Origin: Chaetoceros tenuissimus
Lineage: Eukaryota; Bacillariophyta; Thalassiosirophyceae; Chaetocerotales; Chaetocerotaceae
Direction: 5' to 3'
DNA: 64,000 bases
Assembly (NCBI GenBank): GCA_021927905.1
Contig: BLLK01000052.1
Span: 395,727 to 459,726 of the forward strand
The notes beneath the pieces were generated by a model. That model was not told the origin of the DNA, searched no databases, and saw only the letters and a program-made list of their open reading frames with translations. Of the stretch, positions 1-11,167 are shown in pieces; the first letter of the stretch is position 1; each line of letters begins with the position of its first letter. Position numbers and translations under genes: made by a program.

Positions 1-1
1 A

Positions 2-767
2 ATAGGTGGAATTAACAGTATCAGTGGAGGTCATGTTCGTGTGTTTGAAATCGGGAATGCCTGTGAGTCAACAAATGCACCTTCGGCTATGGTAAGTAAC
101 GTATTTTGGTATTCCTTGTTCAAAACCTTTTACGCAAAACCTCATCATTTCCATAAAAGCCAAGTAAGTCTCCAACCCTTTTACCAACATTGAGTCTATC
201 CCCGTCGGAGACTCCTTCTAGTAGTGTTTCCCCTTCATCAATACCATCTATCAGCGCTTTCCCTTCATCAACACCAAGCTTATCATCCTCCCCTTCCTTG
301 AGTCCATCAGCATGGATCGATACAATTACTGTAAGTTGTGAAAAAGGTTAACACATTGAATGTTCAAAATGCATTCATTTCTAAATGATCTTTATTTTTA
401 GCCTAGAAGCTTTGATGGCGTACATCTGACTGGATATGATCCGAACGCATGTATTGACTATGATGCCTACAAGGACTTGTATATGGAACCATGCGATTTT
501 GGGGTTGACCAACAGTTTCAATTAAATGCTGACGGAACAATTGGTTGGGGTAACACAGGTTTCTGCTTATGGGCTGATGGTGGCGAGTGGCCAAAGCTTG
601 TTGCATGCGATACTTCCGATGAGTATCAAGTATGGTCATTCAATGATGGACAGTTCAGAACTGGAAATGGTACAAAATGTCTAACCAAATTAGCTGATAA
701 TCATGCGCAAAGTACCCGTGTAGTAGTGGATGACTGTGCGGTTGTTACCAGTACTTGGTATGATTGA
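2..767 (+). CDS. 3' part of a secreted-type protein: propeller-like end, Pro/Ser linker, ricin-B-like lectin domain
   Basis: Three exons fit: 2-91, 160-330 and 402-767, with GTAAGT donors and AG acceptors, all joined in phase 0. The first exon ends a segment containing GGHVRVFEIG, a motif of the kind seen in FG-GAP/propeller-type repeats of diatom surface proteins. The second is a low-complexity linker of repeated Pro-Ser-rich units. The third encodes about 120 residues with paired cysteines and a YQVWSF (QxW-like) motif plus CLTKLADN, resembling a beta-trefoil ricin-B carbohydrate-binding domain. A cell-surface or wall-associated glycan-binding role is inferred. The 5' end lies outside the window. 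The gene ends on TGA at 765-767. Confidence 0.6.
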
Positions 768-1910
768 GGGGCATTGTATGGAGTGCATATTTGCCTCTTT
801 TGTTCGTTTCGGTTCTACCTCGGATGATTCTGACTATATTTACATATTTGCACATTTTTCATGGATTTATACATTTCGCTTCGATTGGAGAAAGCTTGAT
901 GGCTCAAGAGATTAATATTTGCATATTTTACATTTATTGCATATCTAGCTTCAATCGGTGAAACTCCGATGGCTTCAAAAGGAAAATAAAAATAACTTTT
1001 CATATTTCATTTACTTCTCCATACTTCACCAATTCTTGTTTCCATCTTTGCAATGAAGATAATACAATCGCATCTTTATTAATTAACTGCTATAATCCAA
1101 TCAAACAATTTGTTTTCTTTTCATCTCTTTGTTTCTTATTACAGATTGTACTAGAATACTCCAAATCAATAATAGCAACGAGCTTCATTCTGTCAGTATT
1201 CGCAGCTCGAATTGCTCAAATGGAAATAGTCGAAAGTTTGCTCAATAGTAAAACCTCTTTTCAGCCTTCTTTTATTGAAGTTGCACAATAGATCCCAAAG
1301 TTGCAACAGTCTTTTCTTTGATCGATTCTCCAAATTTCAGTAAAGCGTCAACTCGATTAGATTCATCGATTGTTCTGAAATAAATCGAAAATCAAGTTCA
1401 AAATGTTTCTAGCCAATAGAAACATACTTTTTCTATTCAAAGAAGTAACATTGCATCGTACTACCATAAATACATTCTAGATCTCTCCGATCTTTTTTGA
1501 GAGACCGAGGAATTATTTCCAAAGAATTCTAAAGTCAACCTTTCAGTGATGTACCGGTGCTGCTTTGAAAAAATCTTTTCTTTCGCTTTCATATCCAAAG
1601 AAATATTGCTCCGACTTCCACCATCATCTAACTAGCGCATACATCTGTCTGTTGGCGTTATTCATAATGTACCGTAAAAAACAATATATCATAATATCTG
1701 CTTCGGTATCGCATGGAAAAGTATACAATGTTTTCTGTTGTGGTGTTGAATAGTGAATAGTTGGTTGTGAACAGAAAATGAGAAAATGAGTGGATGAGAG
1801 AGTTGCGGGAAAACGGAGAAACATAATATGTACATACTTGTGTAGGTATCCGTTTGTCTTACAAAATAGTAATATTGTGACAATGAGAGATACATAGCCA
1901 GAAAAGTTTT
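768..1910. other. AT-rich intergenic stretch, no gene seen
   Basis: All frames here are short and interrupted. Between about 810 and 985 there are loosely repeated phrases (attTGCACATTTTTC / TTTGCATATTTTAC, and CTTCGATTGG/CTTCAATCGG followed by AAA and GATGGCT), suggesting a decayed short tandem duplication downstream of the lectin-like gene. No RNA gene or mobile-element terminus was recognised. Confidence 0.5.
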
Positions 1911-1952
1911 GTTGCTGCTACACGGCTCGAAAATGTGACCAATGACGAATGA

Positions 1953-2130
1953 CGACCTAGCCACGTTTCCATCAAAGAAATCAAAGGAACAACAATTCTA
2001 ATCGATGGAAGTTTTTATAGTTATGGCGTTAATGTCCAAGGATATATTCTACTTGATGGAAGTGCGACCAATCGTATTGTGAAAGACCCTGGCTCTGCAC
2101 AATTAGTAGATTGGAATTGGTCTTCCTAAG
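1953..2130 (+). pseudogene. coding relic, 3' exon of an unidentified secreted-type gene
   Basis: An open frame runs from 1953 to the stop at 2128-2130. From about 1971 it reads like real protein (IKGTTILIDGSFYSYG and LLDGSATNRI, ending DWNWSS). It has no good initiator ATG. It could be a terminal exon whose upstream exons have been lost, or a very short residual gene. It sits directly after a 60-nt block that also occurs at 5613-5672. The family was not recognised. Confidence 0.35.
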
Positions 2131-2338
2131 AAACTCAATAAAATCCATATTCTTAGATCACTGACACTAATCATAGCTATACCAATGACACATCTTGTGT
2201 TGCTTGCGCAGAAGTAGTTCTTATTATTCAACAATTTCTTAACTCTTCTTAACAGAATCAAGCAATCAGATCGAATTAGAACATGTCTACTAACTTCTTG
2301 CTACCCAAAGAACAAGTAATCTTCATGCGTTTGCTGTA

Positions 2339-5300
2339 CTAGTAACCTTCATTAGGCTTCACGTAGAATTTCTTTTTCCAGATTAGAAAGGATAAACAAA
2401 ATAATACAATACACAGCGCCAAAGATAAGAAGATCATATTTGAATTGATTGCCAGCCACGACCTTGATTGAGGTGTTTTTAAAAACTTTGTAGGCTGTAA
2501 TGTTATCAAAATGTTAAATATGAGCTTCATAATGCAAATTCATTCAACTTTTCCCCAGGCTAGACTATGAAAAAAGGTACTTACCGTAGCAGTAGGGAAG
2601 CTAGTCGGAGACATTGTCGGGGGAGATGATGCATTATTGCAAATTCCGAATTGGGTACTTTCCTGACTACCAAATTCTCCTCCTCTCTTTACAACAGTAC
2701 TCCCTACTTGAAATGAATAAGAACCATTTCCGAACTTACAACAAATTCCATCTCCATATTTATCATAAATGGAGAAAGTGTAGAATCCATCTCCCAATAC
2801 AATATTTGATTTTCCAGTAGAATCGCCTGAGGCAACTACATTTTCAGCTTCATCTATAATATCCCAAGTTGTCTCACCATGATATGGGTCTGGATTGATC
2901 AAAGCAGAAACAGTTCCAGTATAGCATGGAGGTGGAGGATCGAAGCGCTCAACCTTCACATTTGCTCGTGCAGGGTTGGAAGTCAAATTAATGTCATTCA
3001 CTGTCACAAAAAAGTTTGTATCTGGAGAAGTATACGATTCTCCGCTATTGAGATATGCTAAAACATCTGATTTTCCATAATTCGTTCCAAGATCACGCTT
3101 ATGAACCATGACTTGATCTCCACCTTCTAAAGTACCGCTATTGATACCGGTTTTTCTATTGAAGCTCACATAGTAGCTCTCATTCAAATCGGCCTTTGCA
3201 ATGACCATATCCTCTTCAGCAACATTGGAGTTTCCATAGTCGGAAAGTCCAATAAGATTTCCTTCCCATCCCTCAAATGAGATGGGTATCTGCTTGTCCT
3301 TGTACCAACCAAGTTGCCAGTTCTTTGGTGCATTAAAACACTGTATTGGACCGTCGTCATTACTTGTGCTGAATCCCAGCATGCCACTTTTATCCCCATA
3401 AGTTGCTTGTGACCCGATACCAGCAGGATCTCCAGAATGGCCTAATGAAAGATTGTGTCCAAGTTCATGAGCTAAAGAAAGAGAAGAATAAAAGATGTAT
3501 CAATAATAGTTTCTACAGAGTTAATAAACAAGAATATAAGCACCGCAACTTACCTTGAGCCGAAACATAAGTGCACCAGTTATCAGAGTATACAGAACGC
3601 CAATTATTCACATGAGCATATGCAAGACCTTTCATGGTTCCAGGGGGAAGACAAAACATTATATGATCTGCGATTTGGTTTGGGCTAGTAACACTAAACT
3701 TTACATTCAATGCAACAGAAATGTAATTATTCATGACAGAGTCTCCATCAGTGGATGAAGATGGAACGGACACAGTGGTTACACCCTTATTGATCCCATC
3801 ACCTGTTGCAGGTACAAAGTTCAATTGATTGTAGGAACATTGCTTGTACCAAGACTGAAGGTTTAGAGAATCATTAGCATTCTCAAAAATATTCTCTGCA
3901 AGTTCACTTTCAGAAGCAGTTGTGGATTTATCTACAGCAATAACACGAACAACAAGGACAGTTCTAGTTCCAGCACATGATCCTCCTAGGTAGGTACCAC
4001 AGTTTCCAACAACTTGAGTCTGGAGTTTACGTGCAGAAATCTCATTGCCATTGTTTCTCGACTTCGTCTTCCTTTTATCGTCCTTTGATTTCTTCTTCTG
4101 GTTTTTGTTTTCCTTCGACTTCTTTTCTTTGTTGTCCTTCGACTTCTTCTCGCCTTTGCTATCCTTTGTTTTCTTCCAAACTCCATCGTCCTTTGATTTC
4201 TTCTTTGCGTTTGCCGTGTCTTTGGACTTCTTTTCATCTCTATTTCCCTTCGACTTTTTCTTTGATGATTTATTGTAATTTTCATTATCTGCTGACTTCT
4301 TCTCATCTTTTGACTTTTTCGTGCTCTTTGAATTCGTTTCACTCTTCGACTTCTTCTCATCTTTAGAATCCTTCGATTTCTTGTAACTCTTGGACTTCTT
4401 CTCGTCCTTTAATGTCTGTTCATCTTTATCGTCCTTCTTTTCATCAGATCTCAAGACTGAAGGTGAATATGAAGGTAGATTCGAAGGCAACAAGGTAGGC
4501 ATGTGCGATCTCAACTCTGTAGGTAGTTCAGAAGGTACATCACTTAATAGTATGGAAGGGAACGAACTTGGATTAGTAGAAGGTACCTCAATCTCTTCCG
4601 AAGGCAACTGAATCTCCTCCTTCTTCTTTTCAATTTTAGGAGGAGAATTAGAATCTATCTCCCCTTTAGACTCGTCAATCATTGCATCAGCATCAAATAC
4701 AAGGTTAACCTCGCCAGATATGAACTTGCCATGTCCAAAGTTGTTTCTGATAAATTCTTTGTCTATTGCTTTCACCTTGTAACTTTTTCCAATTGGAGTT
4801 TCGCAGGTCATGAATTGATCATCAGTTCCGTCTTCATGTTGTACATCTACGATAGAACCAATACATTCAAAGCAACCTCTACTGTCTTGATTTCCATCCT
4901 CGACACAAGTTCCACAACATGCTTCACCTGTAACAGAACAGATATCACATTGCTTGGGATCTGTTTCAGCAAAAAGACTGGGTTGAATAGTAGGTGGTTT
5001 ACTACTACTTGGTACGATTGTCTGAGATTTCGTAGGCGAACCAGCAACTGTTGGTGAGCCCAATGGAGCGTGTTTTCGCTGCTATCGCAAAAGAGAGAAC
5101 ACATGAGACATTCTAAATTTAATAATGGCAGGTGCAACAAAGCAAATGCAAGCAAGAAATACTTACCATTTTTGTATTGCTTTCGTTGTTTGTTTGATTG
5201 ATTGAGAAGAATATATTGTTTCCATTTGAATACTTTATTGGTTGCTCCCCTGATACACCAAGATTCTTTTCAAGTCGACGAGTGTTATCTAAACCATTCT

Positions 5301-5409
5301 CCATTGTATTTCTGACGAGGCTTATTCTTGACTTCTTTGCTGCCATGGACATCTCTGAAGAAAGGAGTAGAAGTACGTGAATTGCTGAAAGCCGCTTGAA
5401 ATATTTCAT
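2339..5409 (-). CDS. membrane-anchored gametolysin-type (M11) zinc metalloprotease with Lys/Ser-rich tract
   Basis: Four exons on the minus strand fit in phase: 5409-5167, 5081-3554, 3471-2585 and 2494-2339, about 937 residues. MKYFKRLSAIHVLLLLSS looks like a signal peptide; an alternative ATG lies at 5433. A cysteine-rich segment (CDICSVTGEACCGTC) follows, then a Pro/Ser linker with SxxPS repeats. Next is a tract of about 130 residues made almost wholly of K, S, D and E in KKSKD-type units (nt 4045-4440). The catalytic domain spans the exon 2/3 junction: HELGHNLSLGH (HExxHxxxxxH, residue ~592) and a Met-turn MLGFS. After it comes a YTFSIYDKYGDGICC-type domain, a second short linker and a C-terminal membrane helix (~902-925) with a basic tail. 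M11 enzymes cut extracellular-matrix or wall proteins; the Lys/Ser tract recalls silica-targeting pentalysine regions. Exon 2 may start at 5078 instead. Confidence 0.8.
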
Positions 5410-5777
5410 TGTGATGGAAATGAGAAAGTACAAATAGATTTTGTTCCTTTAATAATGAAACTGTTTGGAAAATTTGCCTCAGTTCAAGCATAGTAAAAGT
5501 AATGTGTTATGTGAAAAAGTGATATTTTCAAAAGTTCCTGTTTTGATGGTCTAAAAACGCCATAAGTTGGGACTCAATATGGGACTCATGCGCGCTAGCC
5601 AAGGAATATGATGTTGCTGCTATGCGGCTCGAAAATGTATGTTGACTGTTGACGATTGGCCACGTTTTTTTAGAAAAGAAGAAGGAATAAAATTAAAATG
5701 TACATGTGAAAGTGAAAGCATTGTACCAAGTTAAAGTGTTTGTTCTACAACAATACAAAGAATAGAATACAATTAGC
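5410..5777. promoter_or_regulatory. divergent intergenic region between the M11 protease and the ankyrin-like gene
   Basis: These 368 bp separate two divergently transcribed genes and must hold both promoters. The stretch contains a block at 5613-5672 beginning GTTGCTGCTATGCGGCTCG that is also present at 1911-1970 with small differences. Both copies are followed by a CCACGTTT motif. No TATA-type element was clearly positioned. Confidence 0.4.
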
Positions 5778-7460
5778 ATGTCTATCCTCAACAACAGGAT
5801 ATGTGCCCTCTTTACAGGCATTTCATCAGAGGAAGACAATCCCATGAATACATTTCAGTGGTGGTCTGAAAATTTCGGGTCTGATGAATGGCAATTGTCG
5901 ACAACATCTCATCTCCTCCGCAACTGCCGTCCCAATTACAAAGAACTTAAACGACAAATGCACAACATAGAATCTAGCAATGCATGTACATTTCGTATCC
6001 TTCTCAAAGTCATGTTTGGCAACATTCACTCTCCAGTTCCATTTCACTTTGTGCAAAAAATCACCCCCATTTTGAAAACGAGAAAAGATATCTTGTGTAC
6101 ATGTAGTTCGCAAGTGAACTTTTATCCATGTACAGCCTGTCAAGAACAAAGTTCCACCGTGAATTTTTTAGGATTCATGAGTTACATTTGTTCCAATCCT
6201 AATGTAGAACAAGCTGTCGTGACACATATGTTGACCTTTGACGAGGATCCAATGATGTCTTTGTCGATACAACAAATGAGAAGTTTGATTGCTGTTGCGA
6301 TTTCTCATTCGGCTTTGGGTGCTTTGAGAGCGATTGTAGATTTGGTACCTGGTGTTTTATTGGAATATGATCAGGAATCTTTGACGCCCATTTACCTTTT
6401 GCTTCGAACAGATGAGGAGGAGGAGGAAGACAATGACGATATGCGACGAGAACCAGAACCAAGAACAAGTTATGGAAGAAAAAGTGACATGTTGAAAATT
6501 ATATTGGCAAAGGGCCAAGAGTATAATATACCCTTGATTACTGGGAACGATTTGGCCAATGGATGCTATAAGAAACAAGTAGAACGAATCAATTTCACAA
6601 CGTTATGGCAATGGTTTCAAAGTCAATTACTGAATGTTCAAATGGATTGGAGGAAGAAACAAAGACGACGAAAACCAGCATGTATGGTGTCTTCTCCACT
6701 CGATATGGCATTTTATCATTTGCAAAAGCAATTTCGAAGGAATAAAAAGAAAATGGACAATGTGGAACCTATTGACCAACATCAATTGGAAGATCAATGG
6801 AAATGTCTCAAATTGTGTGTGGAATATATCACGATTCAAGAACCGTCGTTTGATGTTGTCAAATATTTACTCAATTGGAGACCGACGCTATATGGTTTCT
6901 TTACAGAAATGATTGAGTACTTGGATATTGATTTATTGTCCAAAGATGAAAGAGGTAGAACTCCTCTTTTACGAGCATTGTTACAACGGCCTCAAAGGTT
7001 TTACCTCATTGAAGAATTGATTAAACTTGTGGAAGATTATGTTGATGATAATAGTGATAATGCACAAGAATTGTTGAATCCCATCAAGAGTTATATTGAC
7101 AATGATGGTCATGAGGTAAATGATACTTACTTGCTGCATGTAGCACTACAGTCTAGTTTGCAGACTTCTCTAGTATGCAAATTGATTGATTTGAATCCTG
7201 ATGCATTGCAAGCTGTGGATCCCGTGTCTGGTCTCTTGCCATATTTGCAATGTGCAAGTGATAAAAGCAGGACATTGGATGATATATATACAATTTTACG
7301 AGTAGATCCCGGTGCAATTGAGTCACAAGGTGTTGCTGGACAAGCAGCCAGAAGAAAGACCAAGAATTATCCAGAATATGAATTCAACACTATCATCGCA
7401 GTATCAATTGGAATATTATGCTTTGTTTTACAACTGTTTACGAGATACACTAGCTGAGCA
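5778..7460 (+). CDS. ankyrin-like helical-repeat protein with C-terminal membrane segment
   Basis: This is a single open frame of 559 codons with an upstream ATG at 5778. The N-terminal ~130 residues contain CTCSSQVNFYPCTAC, a Cys cluster that may bind metal. Further on are degenerate helix-turn-helix repeats of ankyrin type (ALGALRAIVDLVPGVLLEYD, GRTPLLRALLQRP, NPDALQAVDPVSGLLPY), separated by an acidic DEEEEEDNDD stretch near residue 212. The last ~25 residues form a hydrophobic helix (TIIAVSIGILCFVLQLF), so the protein is probably tail-anchored with its repeats in the cytosol. Diatom genomes hold many such repeat proteins. A scaffold or protein-binding role is inferred; no enzyme motif was seen. 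Confidence 0.6.
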
Positions 7461-7533
7461 TGACATGTAATTATTATCTTAAAATCATTCATCCTTGAGC
7501 TGAGTTTGTAGATTCTTATATTTCTATATTTTT

Positions 7534-8582
7534 CTAATCTGTTTCAACATCTACTCTAGCGTTGGGATTCAAAGGTTCCTTCTCATCCTTCTTACTTCTA
7601 GTCGACAGGGTAGTTTTGTCCCCCTTTGGGCCGAATTCAGATCTTTGTAGTCCTCCATCCACAGTGACGCCATGGATGCGACCAGCAACGTGCATTCCTC
7701 CAAAGAATCTGAACTCATTATTGTCAAAGTGTCCAAGAGGTATAATCTCTTCACCGCCGCCAATAATATCATTGATTAACTCTGCGCCGCCAATGAAGAA
7801 TGCAATTGCCGAAGTAATGATCCCAAACCAGCCTGCAGCTTTATCAGTGTTGTAGTCATCTATTCCAGCTGCTAGCAAAAAGAATGTCAACATTAGGGAA
7901 AAGATGAGACTACAGATTGCTAGATTTTGTTTGAAGGTGCAGATCCATAAAATGAACGTGAATATTCCCATCATAATCAGCATAGCTTGTACTCCTTTTG
8001 GATTGATGGAAATAAAGTCTACAGATATATTTTCGTTTGTGGCACCAATAGCTGAATACAATCTGACGAGAATCTCTGCTGTGGATATGCTGACATCAAT
8101 TTGATTAGTGCTTCTCTTTTCAAGATTTAATGTTAGAGGTGAAAAGGAATACTGCTCACCTCATCCAGAATGCTCCATAACTCAAAAAGGCTGTAAAACC
8201 AAACATATTGTTGCGTTTAATTTCGCATAGGCCTGCAATTATCTGAAGCAGTCCTCCATAAAATAAGCCGAACCCCCATACGAGATTCTCAACACCATTT
8301 AATTCTTCAACGTTGTTCCCAGTTAACTTTGTATGTTTCATTTGCAACAAGGCAGTGGTCAGACCGAATGCGAATAGTCCTAGAGGAGCTGGGTTTGGCT
8401 AATGAACCAAAGTAAGCAACAAGATATTCTAACAGAGCAATCCATAAAATTCTCTTTTCACTTACCACTGGCGAGTTGATGTGCGGTGCTAGATTTTTTA
8501 TTTCTTCCGCTAAGCTTCCCTCTTGTCTTCTTACTTCCATTGATGAGGACATCATTACTTTAGGTCTCGATTGTAAATTCAA
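7534..8582 (-). CDS. GPR1/FUN34/YaaH (acetate/succinate transporter) family membrane protein
   Basis: Three exons fit: 8582-8466, 8398-8160 and 8089-7534, about 303 residues. The family signature [14 protein letters not shown] opens exon 2, immediately followed by the first membrane helix. Further helices carry [13 protein letters not shown] and [13 protein letters not shown], both conserved in this family. Exon 3 gives the remaining helices (LLAAG motif) and a charged hydrophilic C-tail. Family members move acetate, succinate or ammonium-coupled anions across membranes. The acceptor of exon 3 is the least certain join; 8089 gives a 70-nt intron and keeps phase. The initiator is the first ATG of the frame at 8582; a second Met lies ten codons on. 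Confidence 0.8.
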
Positions 8583-9396
8583 GTGTAGTTTCTCTTTTCA
8601 GCTTTTATTCAGTTTATTGTTGATTCAATAGTTTATGTGTTGATGGCACATAGTACAGCAGATACAACAGTAGTACGATCTTTTTGCGAACACTGCAATC
8701 AAGGAGAAATCAACAATGAGAACCCTAACTTTTTTAGCTAAATGACAGCATGAAGTATATCCGCATTTTTAGTACGTCAGTTTTGAACAGTCTTATGTTT
8801 CCTCGCTTCCTCGATTCTCCACCATGTCAAAATTGAAAGCAACCCCTATGAGTTTGTATGATTTTTATAGGTGGAATATCTATGGTAAAAGAGCTACAGA
8901 TGATGCCTTTTTGTTGTCTGCTAGTACAAGTACAAAAATAAAAACATCAGCCATGCAATATTGCATACAACGATCATGATTTTCTTTCTTCCGCATTTCA
9001 AAAAGCAAGCCTTGTTGTATACAAGATCCTGATTTCGCATGAAACAACGAGCGACGCCATTCTTACCTTCTTCTAGCATACATTTTTTTTTCATCATTCT
9101 TATTTCTGCATTAAATCCAGGTCCAAAAATGTATGCATGTTTCAGACGATTCAGCTTCTTGAATCTGTTTTAAAAGTTCTATTGGCTGTGTAGAAACAAA
9201 TAGAATGCGATTCGTAGGTAATGAGAGGTTGAGCGAATGGTCGTCGACTTCCAACGAATGTAGAAACATTGAGAGATCCTCTTGTGATAACACAGCAAGT
9301 AATACCAGAAAAATAAATGTTGCAATGTATAAATAATAGATTGAAATATAGATTTACTTTTCACAAATAAACATGAATCATTTTTACTACTCCTAG
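8583..9396. other. intergenic, no supported gene
   Basis: The stretch is AT-rich with only short frames. A 60-codon minus-strand frame at 9111-9293 has no recognisable family and no support beyond length. Nothing else was seen. Confidence 0.5.
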
Positions 9397-10052
9397 CTAC
9401 TGTGAAACATTCTTTAATACACCACATGCTACAACCTTTGCTCGTTGACTTTTCCTAGATGCATTTACTCTCGAATTATCATAGATGACGACTACATGAC
9501 CCTCATTCTCGTGATGTAATAGACCATTGCTGAAAGCTTTAATTGTACCTACACCTTTCCCTACTTCATTCGTTGAAATTATAGCTCCACTCTTTTTTGT
9601 CCAAGGATTTCGTCGAACCTTATCAGTATTCTTGAAGTAACGTGCGTTTGGACTTGAACATTCATTGCCTTTGTGGATTGAAATGAGGCAGTCTCTGCAA
9701 TTGGCAGGACCGCCGTTGAGGAAGTAACTGATATCCATTTCATCAGAGTCCTTGTCATTGAAAGTTAAGGTAATACCAGCATAAGTAGACGATGTTGTAT
9801 CGTAAGACTCCCATCTTTGTGTTTGTGAGGGTTCCATATATGCATGTAGGATACGTTTTTGAGATTGCTGTGAAAACCTTTGCTTGGTATTCTGCTTTCG
9901 AAAGACTTGATTGCTCGCTCATATTTAGTGGTTATATTTCTTAAACCTTTTGCTTCACTATAGTTTGGCATAATGATTACAGCAGTTAGTAAAGAAGTAA
10001 AAGCAAAGAAAAAAGATGCTTGGAAATATCTGTACATCATTTTGGATAACAA
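9397..10052 (-). CDS. secreted degenerate Cu/Zn superoxide dismutase-like protein
   Basis: Two exons fit: 10052-9981 (signal peptide MMYRYFQASFFFAFTSLLTA) and 9867-9397, joined in phase 0 across a 113-nt intron with a GTAATC donor and CACAG acceptor. The product is about 180 residues. The mature part follows the layout of algal SOD_Cu-type domains: YMEPSQT lead-in, LTFNDKDSDEMDISYFL strand, CLISIHKGNEC (where SODs have HxH), a DPW-like NPW, GKGVGTI, then GHVVVIYDN and VACGVL. Only one histidine of the copper set is evident, and the usual His of VVVHD is Tyr. A redox enzyme is therefore doubtful; a binding or structural role in the secretory pathway is possible. Family assignment is inference from motif order. 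Confidence 0.55.
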
Positions 10053-10153
10053 TGGATTACTAAAAGTGGCTGTTGATGATTTATGAGAGGTGAGATAGTC
10101 TGAGAGGCAGATTATCTTCCTCTGTGGGAGCGGTCACGTGTCTTTTGTCGACC
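10053..10153. other. upstream flank of the SOD-like gene
   Basis: This is a short promoter-sized flank with no distinct motif, ending at the left arm of the 28-bp inverted repeat pair. Confidence 0.3.
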
Positions 10154-11167
10154 CATGGATGGGTTTCGAGATCAATGTACAATCCCTATCGGACTGGTAA
10201 TTAATTTACTTAAGCCCTTTTGCAAGAAAACCTACTAGCCTGATTGAGTCTTGTTTGGCAAAAAGTGGAAAAACACAACCGACGCTCCATACAAACTACA
10301 TACAAATAAATCAACAATTGCATCTAATTCAGCAGCTTCAAATAACACCATATACCTTTCAAAACCTGCGAAACCCTCAACATTCTTCTACTTTGATACT
10401 TTCTCTAATAGAATGTTGAGGGTTTCGCAGGTTTTGACGGTTTCATACATTAGAACAAGTCGGTCGAAATTTCATCGACACGACATGAAGAATAGACAAC
10501 ATCTTCAACAAAAATCTAATTATTTCCTATATAAACGCATTTTGATACACAAATTCGTGTAAATTCCTATACTTTAACTTCATCCAATAAAAACTTGCAG
10601 ATTCTGCAGGTTTTGAAGCAATCATTCAATAGAACAAGTCGATCAGAAATCCACCAACATGACACAAAAACTTGAAAGAAAATGCTTTAATCAACACCAT
10701 AAACATTTCAAAAATGCGAAATCCTCAACAATCTTCTACTTTGATACTTAATCTAATGGAATATTGATGATTTTGCCGGTTTTTAAGGTTCCATTTTATA
10801 CATCTATTAAGGAAACTTGAAGTGAGGTGTGGGTAGCAATATGCAGTCTACACCGGGAGAAAACAACAATCTACCTGTCGTTCTTGTAATGAAATAGTTT
10901 AATATAGTAGAAATATGTACCGTCTTTTTAATTTTCATGTTACATCAATTATTTAGTAGAACATGAAAACTGCATTGAAAAATCATTTTTATCCATCCGT
11001 TTGTGTGTACGTATAAAAGATATGGCAAACGAATACCTTCTTATATATCAGGGATAAAAAGTGTACTTTCTTTTTTTTTGGATTACTTAAGCCCCTCTTC
11101 TGAACGGATGTCAAAAGTCTTAGACTTTTTTGCGAAGTTTGTACATTGATCTCGAAACCCATCCATG
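10154..11167. repeat. segment bounded by perfect 28-bp inverted repeats, possible MITE-like element
   Basis: 10154-10181 (CATGGATGGGTTTCGAGATC...) is the exact reverse complement of 11140-11167. The arms are 28 bp and the whole segment is 1014 bp. It contains no coding frame but holds a family of hairpin repeats (10361-10435 and a diverged copy at about 10709-10783). ACTTAAGCCC also occurs just inside both ends, at about 10208 and 11086. No flanking target-site duplication was recognised, so transposon origin is inferred only from the paired termini. Confidence 0.45.
10361..10435. repeat. perfect 25-bp stem, 25-nt loop hairpin
   Basis: The left arm 10361-10385 (AAAACCTGCGAAACCCTCAA...) is the exact reverse complement of 10411-10435, with a 25-nt loop containing TTCTACTTTGATACTTT. 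A diverged second copy with the same loop sequence lies at about 10709-10783. A related half-copy (TCTGCAGGTTTTGAAGCA... AGAACAAGTCGATC) is at about 10601-10645. The copies together look like a dispersed repeat with conserved folding potential. Confidence 0.8.

Noticed and set aside
3977-4366. Plus-strand 129-codon Ser/Phe-rich and minus-strand Arg/Lys-rich alternative frames over the Lys/Ser tract
   Set aside because: These are alternative-frame readings of the low-complexity KKSKD codons of the M11 protease gene.
9111-9293. 60-codon minus-strand frame next to the SOD-like gene
   Set aside because: Short and unrelated to any family I recognise; not supported beyond openness.
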